A stretch of 64,000 nt of DNA, taken from assembly GCF_014195635.1 (NCBI RefSeq), contig NZ_JACICC010000007.1, positions 123,602 to 187,601 of the forward strand, written 5' to 3'. Under the pieces are notes generated by a model. It did not search any database. It was not told where the DNA came from and saw nothing but the letters and a program-made list of their open reading frames with translations. Positions 33,625 to 42,568 of the stretch are shown in pieces (the stretch's first letter is position 1; each line of letters begins with the position of its first letter). The position numbers and the translations under genes were made by a program. Source of the DNA: Pseudochelatococcus contaminans (GTDB lineage: Bacteria > Pseudomonadota > Alphaproteobacteria > Rhizobiales > Beijerinckiaceae).

Positions 33625-34641
33625 TCACCCCAGTCCGCGCAGCACCGCGGCAGTGTCCGGCATCATGGCCAGGCTGGCCTTGATATGCTCGCGCCAGCGT
33701 GGGCCGCGCGCGAGTGCATCCGTGTAAGCGTCCTGCAGGTCGTCCGGGCGGTCCTCGGCGAGGATCGAGATCAGGAAAGCAGCCTGACCGCGATCCTTGC
33801 GCGCCTTCGCCTGATCCGGTCCCCCCCAACGGCGGTCGGCAACGATCAGCTTGTGGATCGCGTAGCGCTCCGGACGCGGCACCTGCACCAGCACGCCGGA
33901 CCTGTAAAGCCCGATGGCCGGAATAGGCTCGGCGATCAGGTAATTCAGATAGTTGAGCGCCTGCGCGCTCACCCTCAGTGCGGGGAGGGGCTTGATGCGC
34001 TCGTCGCCGAAAGCGGGGGTCAGGAACTCGACCATCGCCTCGCCACGGCTCTGCCGCCATCGCCATACCTGCCGGTCCTGAATGCCCGGTACGGGGTCGA
34101 ACTTCATGGCCCGCAGAATATCGTCGGGATTTTCCTCGACCACATCCCCCAGCGCGACCGATAGCCGCTCGAAACTGGCGAAGTCGATGTCGCCGGTCTG
34201 CGCCAGTTCCTCGGAACCGAACCGCACGCCAAGTTCCCCCTGATAAAAGCCATAGGCCGCCGTGCCGACGAGCGTGCCGCCAAGCCGGAAAACTCCGGTG
34301 CGCGCAAACGCCAGCAACAGCGATCCCGTGTCGCGATCGAGTCCGATGAAGCCCTCGGCACGCAACACCCGCGCCAGCCGCATCATCACCCGCCGACGTT
34401 CTTCACTCTCCGCCTTCAGCGCCGCGGCGCGCGCAAGACGGGCGCGAAGCTCTGGCGTGCCCTCGCCAAGGTAGCGGCTCCGCATCTCCGTGCCGAGACG
34501 GAACCTGTCGTACAGATAGATGCGCCCGTTGCGCGACCGCTCCTCAATGCTGCCGATCAGCTCCGAAGCCGCCTCGTCGAGATGAAGCCGCAGCAATTCC
34601 TGATAAGCCACCTGCGCCGAACGTGAATGCGATGCGAACAA
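33625..34641 (-). CDS. GSU2403-family nucleotidyltransferase-fold protein (NTP_transf_8)
   Basis: A 338-residue protein of the NTP_transf_8 family. LGGTLVGTAAYGFYQGELG followed by ELAQTGDIDFASFER supplies a T-GDIDF motif resembling the G[ST]..DxD metal site of nucleotidyltransferases. The substrate is unknown; relatives are found near toxin-antitoxin and defence genes. The start is a TTG at 34641 with a GGGGAGG ribosome-binding site. A perfect 30-bp inverted repeat lies 32 nt upstream and could regulate it. It converges with the BrnA gene. Confidence 0.72.
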   Translation of the reverse strand: MFASHSRSAQVAYQELLRLHLDEAASELIGSIEERSRNGRIYLYDRFRLGTEMRSRYLGEGTPELRARLARAAALKAESEERRRVMMRLARVLRAEGFIGLDRDTGSLLLAFARTGVFRLGGTLVGTAAYGFYQGELGVRFGSEELAQTGDIDFASFERLSVALGDVVEENPDDILRAMKFDPVPGIQDRQVWRWRQSRGEAMVEFLTPAFGDERIKPLPALRVSAQALNYLNYLIAEPIPAIGLYRSGVLVQVPRPERYAIHKLIVADRRWGGPDQAKARKDRGQAAFLISILAEDRPDDLQDAYTDALARGPRWREHIKASLAMMPDTAAVLRGLG

Positions 34642-34672
34642 TCCCGGCCTCCCCTGCCACGTGCATCAAGCC

Positions 34673-34740
34673 ATGTGCATCAAAGATATTTTCGATGCAC
34701 ACAAAAGCAAGTGTGCATCGAAAATATCTTTGATGCACAT
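34673..34740. repeat. Perfect 30-bp inverted repeat with nested palindromes
   Basis: Arms 34673-34702 and 34711-34740 are exact reverse complements around an 8-nt centre (34703-34710). Each arm is itself an interrupted palindrome, TGTGCATC-N12-GATGCACA, so four TGTGCATC-type half-sites are present. A fifth partial copy (GTGCATCAAG) starts at 34661. It lies between the divergent nucleotidyltransferase-fold gene and lepB. Confidence 0.9.
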
Positions 34741-34856
34741 GCGGATCATCATGTCGTGCTGTCGGAGGACACCGCAAAATTTCCCGTTTCCCCGCCCGGA
34801 AAAAACGGCTACACAGCACAGGCGCGGGGTTGGCGGCGCGAGTGGATGAATGCATT

Positions 34857-35663
34857 ATGGAGCAAGGTGGCGTGGAGCCGGACAAGACCGATACCGCCGT
34901 GACGAATAGCAGGAAAACCCGGCCCGCGCCAAAGGAAGGCGGCTTTCTTGATACGGTCAAGATTGTCGCGCAGGCGCTGCTGATCGCGCTTGTGGTGCGC
35001 TCGCTGCTGTTTCAGCCGTTCAATATCCCTTCCGGGTCGCTCATACCCACGCTGCTGATCGGCGATTACCTGTTCGTCTCGAAATATGCGTATGGCTATT
35101 CGCGTTTTTCGTTTCCCTTCGGGCTGATCCCGTTCGAGGGCCGTATTCTCGGCGCGGAGCCGAAGCGCGGCGATGTCGCCGTCTTCAAACTGCCGAAAGA
35201 CGAAAGCACCGATTATATCAAGCGCGTTATCGGCCTGCCCGGCGAAACCGTGCAGATGATCGATGGCCGCCTGTATATCAACGGCAAGATCGTTGACCGC
35301 GAACTGGCCGGTACGTATCGCGACGACGAGGATTCGCCCGGCACGGGGCCAGAGGTCGCGAAGTATACGGAAATGCTGCCCGGCGGCACCAGCCACACCA
35401 TCATCGAGCGTTATGGCGACCGGGGTCCGTGGGACAACACCCCGCTCTACAAGGTGCCGGAAGGCCACTACTTCATGATGGGCGATAACCGCGACAACTC
35501 GGCCGACTCCCGCGATCTCAGTGCGGTCGGTTTTGTGCCGCTGGATAATTTCGTCGGCCGCGCGGAAGTGCTGTTCTTCTCCATCGACGGCGCGCCGGCG
35601 TGGCAATTGTGGCGGTGGCCGGATGCCGTGCGCTGGGATCGCATCTTTAAACGGGTTCGCTGA
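34857..35663 (+). CDS. lepB: Signal peptidase I
   Basis: A 268-residue type I leader peptidase with one N-terminal membrane helix (about 33-50). The catalytic Ser lies in PSGSLIPTLLIGDYLFVSK (about 60), the general-base Lys in YIKRVIGLPGETVQ (about 122), and the conserved GDNRDNSADSRD near the C-terminus. The usual SM after the active Ser is SL, as in related alphaproteobacteria. It cleaves signal peptides on the periplasmic face. The start may be 34857 or the in-frame codon at 34830. The stop overlaps rnc by 1 nt. Confidence 0.95.
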   Translation: MEQGGVEPDKTDTAVTNSRKTRPAPKEGGFLDTVKIVAQALLIALVVRSLLFQPFNIPSGSLIPTLLIGDYLFVSKYAYGYSRFSFPFGLIPFEGRILGAEPKRGDVAVFKLPKDESTDYIKRVIGLPGETVQMIDGRLYINGKIVDRELAGTYRDDEDSPGTGPEVAKYTEMLPGGTSHTIIERYGDRGPWDNTPLYKVPEGHYFMMGDNRDNSADSRDLSAVGFVPLDNFVGRAEVLFFSIDGAPAWQLWRWPDAVRWDRIFKRVR

Positions 35664-36349
35664 TGGGGCTTTCGGATCTCGAAGAACGGCTGGCATATCG
35701 TTTTGCCGACCGCAGCTTGCTGGAAATGGCGGTCACGCATGTCAGCGCCATTCCGGCACAGAAAGTAAAATCCTACCAGCGGCTGGAGTTCCTCGGCGAT
35801 CGCGTACTGGGGCTGGCAGTCAGCGATATGCTGTATACCACCTTCCCGCAGGCGGAGGAGGGCGAGCTGTCGCGCCGTCTGGCGGAACTGGTGCGTAAGG
35901 AAAGCTGTACTGAAGTGGCGCGCGGCTGGAACGTGGGGCCGCACCTGCGCCTTGGTGAAGGTGAAATCGCCGCCGGCGCGCGCGACAACGCTGCCATCTG
36001 CGCCGACGTCTGCGAGGCCATCGTCGGGGCGGTGTTTCTGGATGGCGGGTTTGCCGCCGCAAAGACGCTGGTGCAGTCTGCTTTCGCCGCCCGCATGCAT
36101 GCGCCGCGCCGTCCGCTGCGCGATGCCAAGACAGCACTTCAGGAATGGGCGCAGGGCAGGGGGCTGCCCGCGCCGACCTACGAGATCACCGAGCGCAGCG
36201 GGCCGGATCACGCGCCGCATTTTCGCGTTGCCGTCCGCGTTGAGGGCAAGCCTCTGGCCGAAGGGCGCGGCGCATCCAAACGCAATGCCGAGCAGGGGGC
36301 CGCAGGTGCGTTCCTTGCCCGAGAAGGAATTCGGGTTGACCAGTCATGA
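35663..36349 (+). CDS. rnc: Ribonuclease III
   Basis: A 228-residue RNase III. The signature YQRLEFLGDRVLGLAVSD holds the catalytic acidic residues, the second acidic cluster is DVCEAIVGAVFLDGG, and a C-terminal dsRNA-binding domain follows (about 155-222: DAKTALQEWAQGRG...RGASKRNAEQGAAGAFL). It processes rRNA precursors and double-stranded RNA. It overlaps lepB (TGATG) and era (ATGA), forming a tightly coupled lepB-rnc-era operon. Confidence 0.96.
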   Translation: MGLSDLEERLAYRFADRSLLEMAVTHVSAIPAQKVKSYQRLEFLGDRVLGLAVSDMLYTTFPQAEEGELSRRLAELVRKESCTEVARGWNVGPHLRLGEGEIAAGARDNAAICADVCEAIVGAVFLDGGFAAAKTLVQSAFAARMHAPRRPLRDAKTALQEWAQGRGLPAPTYEITERSGPDHAPHFRVAVRVEGKPLAEGRGASKRNAEQGAAGAFLAREGIRVDQS

Positions 36350-37281
36350 CGCATGAGTTTCCGCAGAATACATCAGAGGAAGCTGGCACCCGTTGCGGCT
36401 TTATCGCGCTGATCGGCGCGCCGAACGCGGGCAAATCCACCCTGCTGAATGCGCTTGTGGGCGGCAAGGTCTCCATCGTGTCGCATAAGGTGCAGACCAC
36501 GCGTGCGCTCGTGCGTGGCATCACCATCGAGGGTGACGCGCAACTTATTTTCGTCGATACGCCCGGCATTTTCCGCCCCAAGCGGCGGCTTGACAGGGCG
36601 ATGGTGACATCGGCGTGGGGCGGTGCGGGCGACGCTGACGCTCTGTGCCTGTTGATTGATGCCCGTAAGGGGCTGGATGAGGAAAACGAGGCGATCCTCG
36701 CCAAACTGCCGGACGTGCATCGGCCCAAGATCCTGATCCTCAACAAGATCGACCTCGTGCCGCGTCCGGCGCTGCTTGAGCTGTCGCAGTCGATCAACGC
36801 GAAGCTGGCTTTCGACGAGACCTTCATGATCGCCGCCCTCAAGGGCGATGGCGTGGCCAGTCTGCGCGCCCGTCTCGCAAACTACGCCAAACCGGGGCCG
36901 TGGCTGTATCCCGAAGATCAGATGTCCGATGCGCCGATGCGTCAGCTTGCAGCGGAAATCACGCGCGAAAAGCTGTTCGAGCGCCTGCACGACGAACTGC
37001 CATATGCCTCAACGGTGGAAACGGACCAGTGGCAGGTGCAAAAGGATGGCTCGGTGCGTATCGAGCAAACGATTTTCGTCGAGCGTGACAGCCAGCGCAA
37101 GATTGTGCTCGGCCATCAGGGGCAGACGATCAAGGCCATCGGCTCCCGCGCGCGTATCGAGATCGGCGAGATCGCCGAAACGAAGGTGCACCTGTTCCTG
37201 TTCGTGAAGGTCCGCGAAAACTGGGCTGACGATCCCGCCCGCTACCGGGAGATGGGACTGGAATTTCCGCGCGGTGGATAA
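36346..37281 (+). CDS. era: GTPase Era
   Basis: A 311-residue GTPase with G1 GAPNAGKST, G3 DTPGI, G4 NKID, and a C-terminal KH domain (about 235-300, with IVLGHQGQTIKAIGSRARIEI). It binds 16S rRNA and acts in 30S assembly and cell-cycle coordination. It is the last gene of the lepB-rnc-era operon, followed by a terminator; the recO and acpS genes often found nearby are absent. Confidence 0.97.
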   Translation: MTHEFPQNTSEEAGTRCGFIALIGAPNAGKSTLLNALVGGKVSIVSHKVQTTRALVRGITIEGDAQLIFVDTPGIFRPKRRLDRAMVTSAWGGAGDADALCLLIDARKGLDEENEAILAKLPDVHRPKILILNKIDLVPRPALLELSQSINAKLAFDETFMIAALKGDGVASLRARLANYAKPGPWLYPEDQMSDAPMRQLAAEITREKLFERLHDELPYASTVETDQWQVQKDGSVRIEQTIFVERDSQRKIVLGHQGQTIKAIGSRARIEIGEIAETKVHLFLFVKVRENWADDPARYREMGLEFPRGG

Positions 37282-37283
37282 AC

Positions 37284-37313
37284 AAAAGCCCGGTCAGATG
37301 ACCGGGCTTTTTC
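37284..37313. terminator. Intrinsic terminator after era
   Basis: AAAAGCCCGGTCA pairs with TGACCGGGCTTTT around a short loop, followed by TTCT. The A-run on the left allows activity against topA readthrough too. Confidence 0.9.
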
Positions 37314-37322
37314 TATCGTCTG

Positions 37323-37383
37323 AAGCGTTTTCAAGCAAAGTGGATGCCGCTTTGCGTGAAGAGAACGCGTAAAACCAATAATC
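37323..37383 (-). repeat. Intergenic repeat, copy D (partial, inverted)
   Basis: AAGCGTTTTCAAGCAAAGTGG through GAGAACGCGTAAAACC matches the second hairpin of the family. The other hairpin is missing; the copy ends at the topA stop codon. It is diverged at a few positions. Confidence 0.75.
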
Positions 37384-40211
37384 TAGGCTTCCGCTGCCGG
37401 CTTCTTGCGGCTGCGGGTGGTTTTAGCCGGGGCGGCTTCGGTGGTCGCGCTACCATCCGCCGCAGATTCCGCGTCCGTTGCCTTGGCGGTGGCGGCTTTC
37501 TTCGCCGCTGGCTTCTTCACCGCTGGCTTCTTGGCAGCGGGCTTTTTTGCCGCAGCTTTCTTTTCGGTTGTTTTCGCTGCCGCCGGCTTTTTGGTTGCAG
37601 CCTTTTTGGCCGGTGCCTTCTTGCCGGTGAGGCGCTTGGCGCGGATCAGGATGATCGCTTCTTCCAGCGTGTACGATTCGCTTTCGACGCCCTTCGGCAA
37701 GGTGGCGTTTGTGGTGCCGTCGGTCACGTAGGGGCCGTAGCGTCCAGCTTTCAGTGACAACGTCTTGCCGGTTTCCGGCTCTTCGCCCAGCACCTTGCCG
37801 GGGTCGGACGAGCCGCCACGACGGCCGCCGCCCTGCTCCTTGGTGACGATGAGGTCGATGGCGCGGTTGGCGCCGATGTCCAGCACGTCATCATCTTTCG
37901 ACAGGCTGGCGTAGGTTTTCTCATGCTGCACATAGGGGCCGAAACGACCGATGCCGGCCCTGATCGGCTTGCCGCTTTCCGGGTGCGTCGCGACCTCGCG
38001 CGGCAATGACAGCAGCTTGAGCGCAATGTCCAGATCGACAATGTCGGGCGCAAGACCGCGCGGCAGGGTCTGCCGCTTGGGCTTTTCCTTGGGTTTCTCC
38101 TTGGCCTTGTCTTTGGTCTTTTCAGGAACGCTTTCCTGGGCTTGTTCTTTGTCCTTCGTGTCCTCTTCCGGCGCATCGCCGCCCAGTTGCACGTAGGGAC
38201 CGAAGCGGCCATCGCGCAGCGACACTTCCAGCCCGGTCGCGGGATCGGTGCCCAGCACCTTCGGGCCGCCGTCGCCGCCCGCGCCGTCACCATCGCCGGC
38301 GAGCTGGCGCGTAAAGCGGCACTCTGGATAGTTTGAGCAGCCGACGAAAGAGCCGAACTTGCCGATCTTCAAGGACAGCTTGCCGTTGCCGCACGCCGGG
38401 CAGGCGCGTGGATCGCCTCCGTCCTCGCGGGCCGGGAAGATATAAGGACCGAGCACATCGTTCAGCGAGTCGATCACCTGCGTCATGCGCAATTCGCGCG
38501 TGCCGTCGATGGCGGCGATGAAATCACGCCAGAAGTCGCGCAGGACCTCTTTCCAGTCGATCTCGTGGTTTGAAACCCGGTCGAGCTTTTCTTCAAGGCT
38601 GGCGGTGAAGTCGTATTCGACATAACGCTGGAAGAAACTTTCCAGAAAGGCCGTCACGATGCGGCCCTTGTCCTCCGGCACGAGGCGTTTTTTGTCGAGC
38701 CGCACGTATTCGCGCTCGCGCAGCACGGCCAGCACAGCAGCGTAGGTAGAGGGGCGGCCGATGCCAAGCTCTTCCATGCGCTTGACGAGGCTTGCCTCGG
38801 TGAAACGCGGCGGCGGCTCCGTAAAGTGCTGGGTGGCGCGGATTTCGCGCTTTTCCAGCGGGTCGCCGGCCTTCATCGGGGGCAGCCGGCCGCCATCCTC
38901 GTCGGTCTCGTCGTCGCGGCCTTCCTGATAGAGCTTGAGGAAGCCGTCGAACACCACGACCTGCCCGGTGGCGCGCAGATCCAGCACCCGCTCGCCTACC
39001 TTCGCCGCGATGTCGACGGTGGTGCGTTCGAGCTGTGCGGACTCCATCTGGCTGGCGACGGTGCGCGTCCAGATCAGCTCATAGAGCCGCGCCTGTTCGG
39101 GCTCCAGATAACGGGTGACGGATTTCGGCAGGCGGCCGGGATCGGTGGGGCGGATGGCCTCGTGCGCTTCCTGGGCGTTCTTGGCTTTCGAGGTGTATTT
39201 GCGCGGCGCGCCCGGCACGTAGGCATCACCGAAAGTGCGACCGATCACGGCGCGCGTGGCGAAAACCGCCTCGGGAGCCATGTCGACGCCGTCCGTTCGC
39301 ATGTAGGTGATGAGGCCCACCGTTTCGCCGCCGATCTCGATGCCCTCATACAGCCGCTGGGCGAGTTGCATGGTGCGCGCCGGGGCGAGGCCGAGCTTGC
39401 GCGATGCTTCCTGTTGCAGCGTGGAGGTGGTGAACGGCGGTTGCGGATGCCGCCTTGCAGGCTTGGCCTCGACATTCGTCACCCGGAACGCCGATGTTTC
39501 CAGCGCGCGCTTGAAGGCCTCCGCCTCTTCGCCGTTACCGATGTCGAGGCGGGTGATCTTCTTGCCGTCCGCGCCGACGAGGCGTGCCTCGAAGGTTGCG
39601 CCCTCAGCGGTTGCAAGCAGCGCGACCAGCGACCAGTACTCGCGCGAGACGAAGGTCTCGATCTCGCGTTCACGGTCGCAGACGAGGCGCAGCGCCACGG
39701 ATTGTACGCGCCCGGCAGACCGCGCACCCGGCAGTTTGCGCCACAGCACCGGCGACAGGTTGAAGCCCACGAGATAATCGAGCGCGCGGCGCGCCAGATA
39801 GGCATCCACCAGCGCCTGATCGATCTGACGCGGATGGGCCATGGCCTCAGCGATGGAATCGCGGGTGATGGCGTTGAAGGTGACGCGCTCGACGGGCACA
39901 TCCTTGAGCAGCTTCTTCTGCGCCAGCGCCTCGACAACGTGCCATGAGATGGCTTCGCCCTCGCGATCAGGGTCGGTTGCGAGAATGAGCTTTTCGGCGC
40001 CCTTCACGGCGCGGGCGATTTCGGCCACGCGTTTCGCGCCGCGATCCTCCACCTGCCAGACCATGGCAAAGTCGGCGTCCGGATCAACAGAGCCATCCTT
40101 GGGCGGCAGATCGCGGATGTGGCCGAAGGAAGCCAACACCTCGTAGTCCGGTCCCAGGTACTTGTTGATCGTCTTCGCTTTGGCGGGCGATTCGACGACA
40201 ACGACTTTCAT
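37383..40211 (-). CDS. topA: DNA topoisomerase I
   Basis: A 942-residue type IA topoisomerase. The N-terminal TOPRIM is VVVESPAKAKTINKYLG with DPDREGEAISWHV. The active-site Tyr lies in GLITYMRTDGVD (about 305). A Topo C4 zinc finger follows (CPACGNGKL...GCSNYPECRFTRQL, about 625), then repeated C-terminal RFGPYVQ-type modules. The last 80 residues are a Lys/Ala/Pro-rich histone-H1-like tail (repeats of AAKKPA). It relaxes negative supercoils. The dprA gene usual in this order is not adjacent. Confidence 0.97.
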   Translation of the reverse strand: MKVVVVESPAKAKTINKYLGPDYEVLASFGHIRDLPPKDGSVDPDADFAMVWQVEDRGAKRVAEIARAVKGAEKLILATDPDREGEAISWHVVEALAQKKLLKDVPVERVTFNAITRDSIAEAMAHPRQIDQALVDAYLARRALDYLVGFNLSPVLWRKLPGARSAGRVQSVALRLVCDREREIETFVSREYWSLVALLATAEGATFEARLVGADGKKITRLDIGNGEEAEAFKRALETSAFRVTNVEAKPARRHPQPPFTTSTLQQEASRKLGLAPARTMQLAQRLYEGIEIGGETVGLITYMRTDGVDMAPEAVFATRAVIGRTFGDAYVPGAPRKYTSKAKNAQEAHEAIRPTDPGRLPKSVTRYLEPEQARLYELIWTRTVASQMESAQLERTTVDIAAKVGERVLDLRATGQVVVFDGFLKLYQEGRDDETDEDGGRLPPMKAGDPLEKREIRATQHFTEPPPRFTEASLVKRMEELGIGRPSTYAAVLAVLREREYVRLDKKRLVPEDKGRIVTAFLESFFQRYVEYDFTASLEEKLDRVSNHEIDWKEVLRDFWRDFIAAIDGTRELRMTQVIDSLNDVLGPYIFPAREDGGDPRACPACGNGKLSLKIGKFGSFVGCSNYPECRFTRQLAGDGDGAGGDGGPKVLGTDPATGLEVSLRDGRFGPYVQLGGDAPEEDTKDKEQAQESVPEKTKDKAKEKPKEKPKRQTLPRGLAPDIVDLDIALKLLSLPREVATHPESGKPIRAGIGRFGPYVQHEKTYASLSKDDDVLDIGANRAIDLIVTKEQGGGRRGGSSDPGKVLGEEPETGKTLSLKAGRYGPYVTDGTTNATLPKGVESESYTLEEAIILIRAKRLTGKKAPAKKAATKKPAAAKTTEKKAAAKKPAAKKPAVKKPAAKKAATAKATDAESAADGSATTEAAPAKTTRSRKKPAAEA

Positions 40212-40378
40212 GATTCAATCCCCGATGGCTGGCGCAACGATTGCACTTGAGTTTTGTGCAACGGGCGGGATAAGTGGGGGCAAAAGGTGGTACAAGTCAA
40301 ATCCTGCTGCGCAACTTTGTGGCGAAAGAGGCCGGAAAATCGCCCCGGCGGGCGGGAGACTGGCTTTTTCCGATCGTT

Positions 40379-40864
40379 ATGACAACCCGGGACGTAGCCG
40401 ATTCGACCATGCTCCCCCGTATGCTCCAGACGACCAGAAGACTCAACCCGATCCGTTTGCTGCGGGTGGGGATAGCATGGTTCTGCGCCTACGCCATGTT
40501 TGCCCATCTGATGTTGACGCTCGCCGCTACGGCGGCGGGTGCATCTGGACACATCCTGCCCGTGGTGGCGGGGACGGGTGATGCACGCACGATTTTGGCG
40601 CTGGATATGCCACTCTGCCGGCCCGGCGCGGCGATTCAGGATGCATCCGAAACGGACGGCGGCTCCGGCCCGCAAACGCCGCATCCGCGCCTGTGCTGCG
40701 GTCTTTGCGCCTTGCAGGGCATGGCGCTGCAGGTTTTTCCGGATGCCGACGGCCTGCCGGTGCCCGAGTGGCGGTTTGCCCGGGCCATCGTTCCGAAGCA
40801 TCAGCCGCCATTCCCTGCCTTTCCCAGACTGTCTCCTCCGGCCCGTGCTCCGCCAGTGGCGTGA
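40379..40864 (+). CDS. DUF2946-like membrane-associated protein, possibly copper-related
   Basis: A protein of about 161 residues. It has one N-terminal hydrophobic segment (FCAYAMFAHLMLTLAATAAG) and a cysteine motif RLCCGLCALQGMAL resembling DUF2946 proteins, which sit in copper gene clusters. The C-terminus is Pro-rich. The start is uncertain (ATGs at 40274, 40379, 40409, 40421 in frame). It precedes the PCu(A)C chaperone gene by 177 nt, which supports a metal role. The overall match is weak. Confidence 0.55.
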   Translation: MTTRDVADSTMLPRMLQTTRRLNPIRLLRVGIAWFCAYAMFAHLMLTLAATAAGASGHILPVVAGTGDARTILALDMPLCRPGAAIQDASETDGGSGPQTPHPRLCCGLCALQGMALQVFPDADGLPVPEWRFARAIVPKHQPPFPAFPRLSPPARAPPVA

Positions 40865-41041
40865 TCGTCCGTTTCCGGATTGCCACGTCATGCCGCTTCC
40901 AGAAACGTGCGGAAGCGACTTCGCGTGAACACAGTACGCAATATCAATCACAGTGAGCGTTCCGGCAGTCAGAGGATTTTGCGCGTGCCGTGGGCAGCGC
41001 CAGCCTTCCGTCAAGCTCGGGATGCGCTCAGGAGTTGAGAC

Positions 41042-41668
41042 ATGATGATGAAAACCGCTTTTTCCATTCGCCCGGCTGCGCTGCTGCGGGCTTCCGTGCT
41101 GGCGCTTGTGCTGCCGGTCGCCGGTCTATCTGCCGCACAGGCGCATGAGCCGCGCGCCGGACATGACGCGCAACACGCTCACGCCGCCGAGGCAGTCGCC
41201 ACCGCGAACGGTCTGACGATCAACGCGCCGTGGTCACGCGCCACGGCCAAGGGCGCGCGGGTCGCCGCCGGTTATCTGGTTCTCGATAACAAGGGCGACG
41301 CCGACGATGTCCTGGTCTCCGGCAAAACCGATATTGCCGAGAAGGTCGAGATCCATGAAATGGCTGTCGTCGATGACGTCATGCGCATGCGCAAGCTCGA
41401 TGACGGCCTGCCGGTGAAGGCTGGAGAGTCTGTCGAGCTGAAGCCCGGTAGCTATCACCTCATGTTCATGGGCCTGAAAGAGCCGCTGAAGGAAGGCGAT
41501 ACCTTCACCGCCGATCTGGTTTTCGAAAAGGGCGGGGAGGTGCCGGTCAGCTTCACGGTGCGCGGGCTGGGCGCGCGTGATTCCGGGCACGGTGATCATG
41601 GTCATGGTGCGCACGATGGCGATGCGCAGGGATCGCATGATGCCGAAAAGAAAGCGCCCGCCCATTAA
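41042..41668 (+). CDS. Periplasmic copper chaperone PCu(A)C
   Basis: A 208-residue exported protein. It has a signal peptide (ALVLPVAGLSAAQAH), a His-rich linker, and the PCu(A)C cupredoxin-like domain (about 58-175) with copper-binding residues in EIHEMAVVDDVMRMRKL and SYHLMFMGLKEPL (the H..M...M...H.M pattern). It delivers Cu(I) to the CuA centre of cytochrome oxidase. Unusually, both the start of the mature chain (HEPRAGHDAQHAHAAE) and the C-terminal tail (HGDHGHGAHDGDAQGSHDA) are His-rich. The ribosome-binding site AGGAG is 7 nt upstream. Confidence 0.93.
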   Translation: MMMKTAFSIRPAALLRASVLALVLPVAGLSAAQAHEPRAGHDAQHAHAAEAVATANGLTINAPWSRATAKGARVAAGYLVLDNKGDADDVLVSGKTDIAEKVEIHEMAVVDDVMRMRKLDDGLPVKAGESVELKPGSYHLMFMGLKEPLKEGDTFTADLVFEKGGEVPVSFTVRGLGARDSGHGDHGHGAHDGDAQGSHDAEKKAPAH

Positions 41669-41906
41669 ATATCCCGGCAATTGAAGGCGATCACGCTTTC
41701 TGCCGGAATGAGATGAGCAGAAGAACGCACGCTCCGATGTAATCGGGCCGTGCGTTCGGCGACATAGAACATTTACGGAGAATTGATGCAGCAAGTGGAA
41801 CGCAAACGACCCCGATACACGTTCCGACACTGCGTGCCGGGGCATGCTGTGATACCATCGCATGCCCCGAGCGCCATTTCGGCCCTGTGCAAGAAAGGTA
41901 GCGTCC

Positions 41907-42503
41907 ATGAGCATTCAAGCGTCCGGCACTCAAGCTGCGAGTACTCCGGCTTCGGTAGCCGTCTTCGTGGGAAGTCTGCGTAAAGAATCCTTCAATCGGA
42001 AAATCGCCGATATTCTGGCCGAACTCGCGGGGGATAGCCTGCGTTTCGAACAGATCGAAATTGGCAACCTGCCGCATTACAATCAGGATCTGGATGACGA
42101 GGGGACGCCGCCGGCCCAGTGGACGGCTTTCCGCGAAAAAGTGGCGCCGTTCGACGCCGTGCTGTTCGTGACGCCGGAATACAACCGGTCGGTGCCAGCG
42201 GTGCTGAAAAATGCTCTCGACGTCGGTTCGCGGCCATATGGCAAGAGCGTCTGGGATGGCAAGCCGGGAGCGGTGGTCAGCGTTTCGCCCGGCGCTATCG
42301 GCGGCTTCGGCGCGAACCATCACCTGCGGCAAGCGCTGGTGTTTCTCAACGTGCCGACCCTGCAACAGCCGGAAGCCTATCTGGGCGGCGTTTCCAAGCT
42401 GCTTGGCGATGACGGCAAGTTGCAGAATGAAGGCACGAAAGAATTTCTCGGAAAATTCGTGAAGGCTTTTGCGGACTGGATTGCCAGCAACAAAAAGAGC
42501 TGA
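41907..42503 (+). CDS. NADPH-dependent FMN reductase (flavodoxin fold)
   Basis: A 198-residue protein of the NAD(P)H:quinone/FMN reductase family (ChrR/AzoR-like). It has VAVFVGSLRKESFNRKIA for the FMN phosphate loop, LFVTPEYNRSVPAVLKNALD and GGFGANHHLRQALVFLNV. It reduces quinones, chromate or flavins in the cytoplasm. The start at 41907 has an AAAGGT site; an extension to 41862 lacks one. It stands alone between the copper genes and a hairpin. Confidence 0.93.
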   Translation: MSIQASGTQAASTPASVAVFVGSLRKESFNRKIADILAELAGDSLRFEQIEIGNLPHYNQDLDDEGTPPAQWTAFREKVAPFDAVLFVTPEYNRSVPAVLKNALDVGSRPYGKSVWDGKPGAVVSVSPGAIGGFGANHHLRQALVFLNVPTLQQPEAYLGGVSKLLGDDGKLQNEGTKEFLGKFVKAFADWIASNKKS

Positions 42504-42510
42504 GACCGCT

Positions 42511-42553
42511 ACCAGGCCACTGCCGCATTTCCATGAAGCGCGGCAGTGGCCTG
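42511..42553. terminator. Hairpin between the FMN reductase gene and the converging envelope gene
   Basis: CAGGCCACTGCCG (42513-42525) pairs with CGGCAGTGGCCTG (42541-42553). A T-run is lacking, so it may be a weak terminator or an mRNA 3' stabiliser. Confidence 0.55.
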
Positions 42554-42568
42554 ATGAACTTCAGCGCA

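Noticed and set aside
38826..39947. Open frame of 373 codons opposite topA
   Set aside because: Topoisomerase I is unambiguous on the other strand; the antisense translation shows no family and no ribosome-binding site of note.
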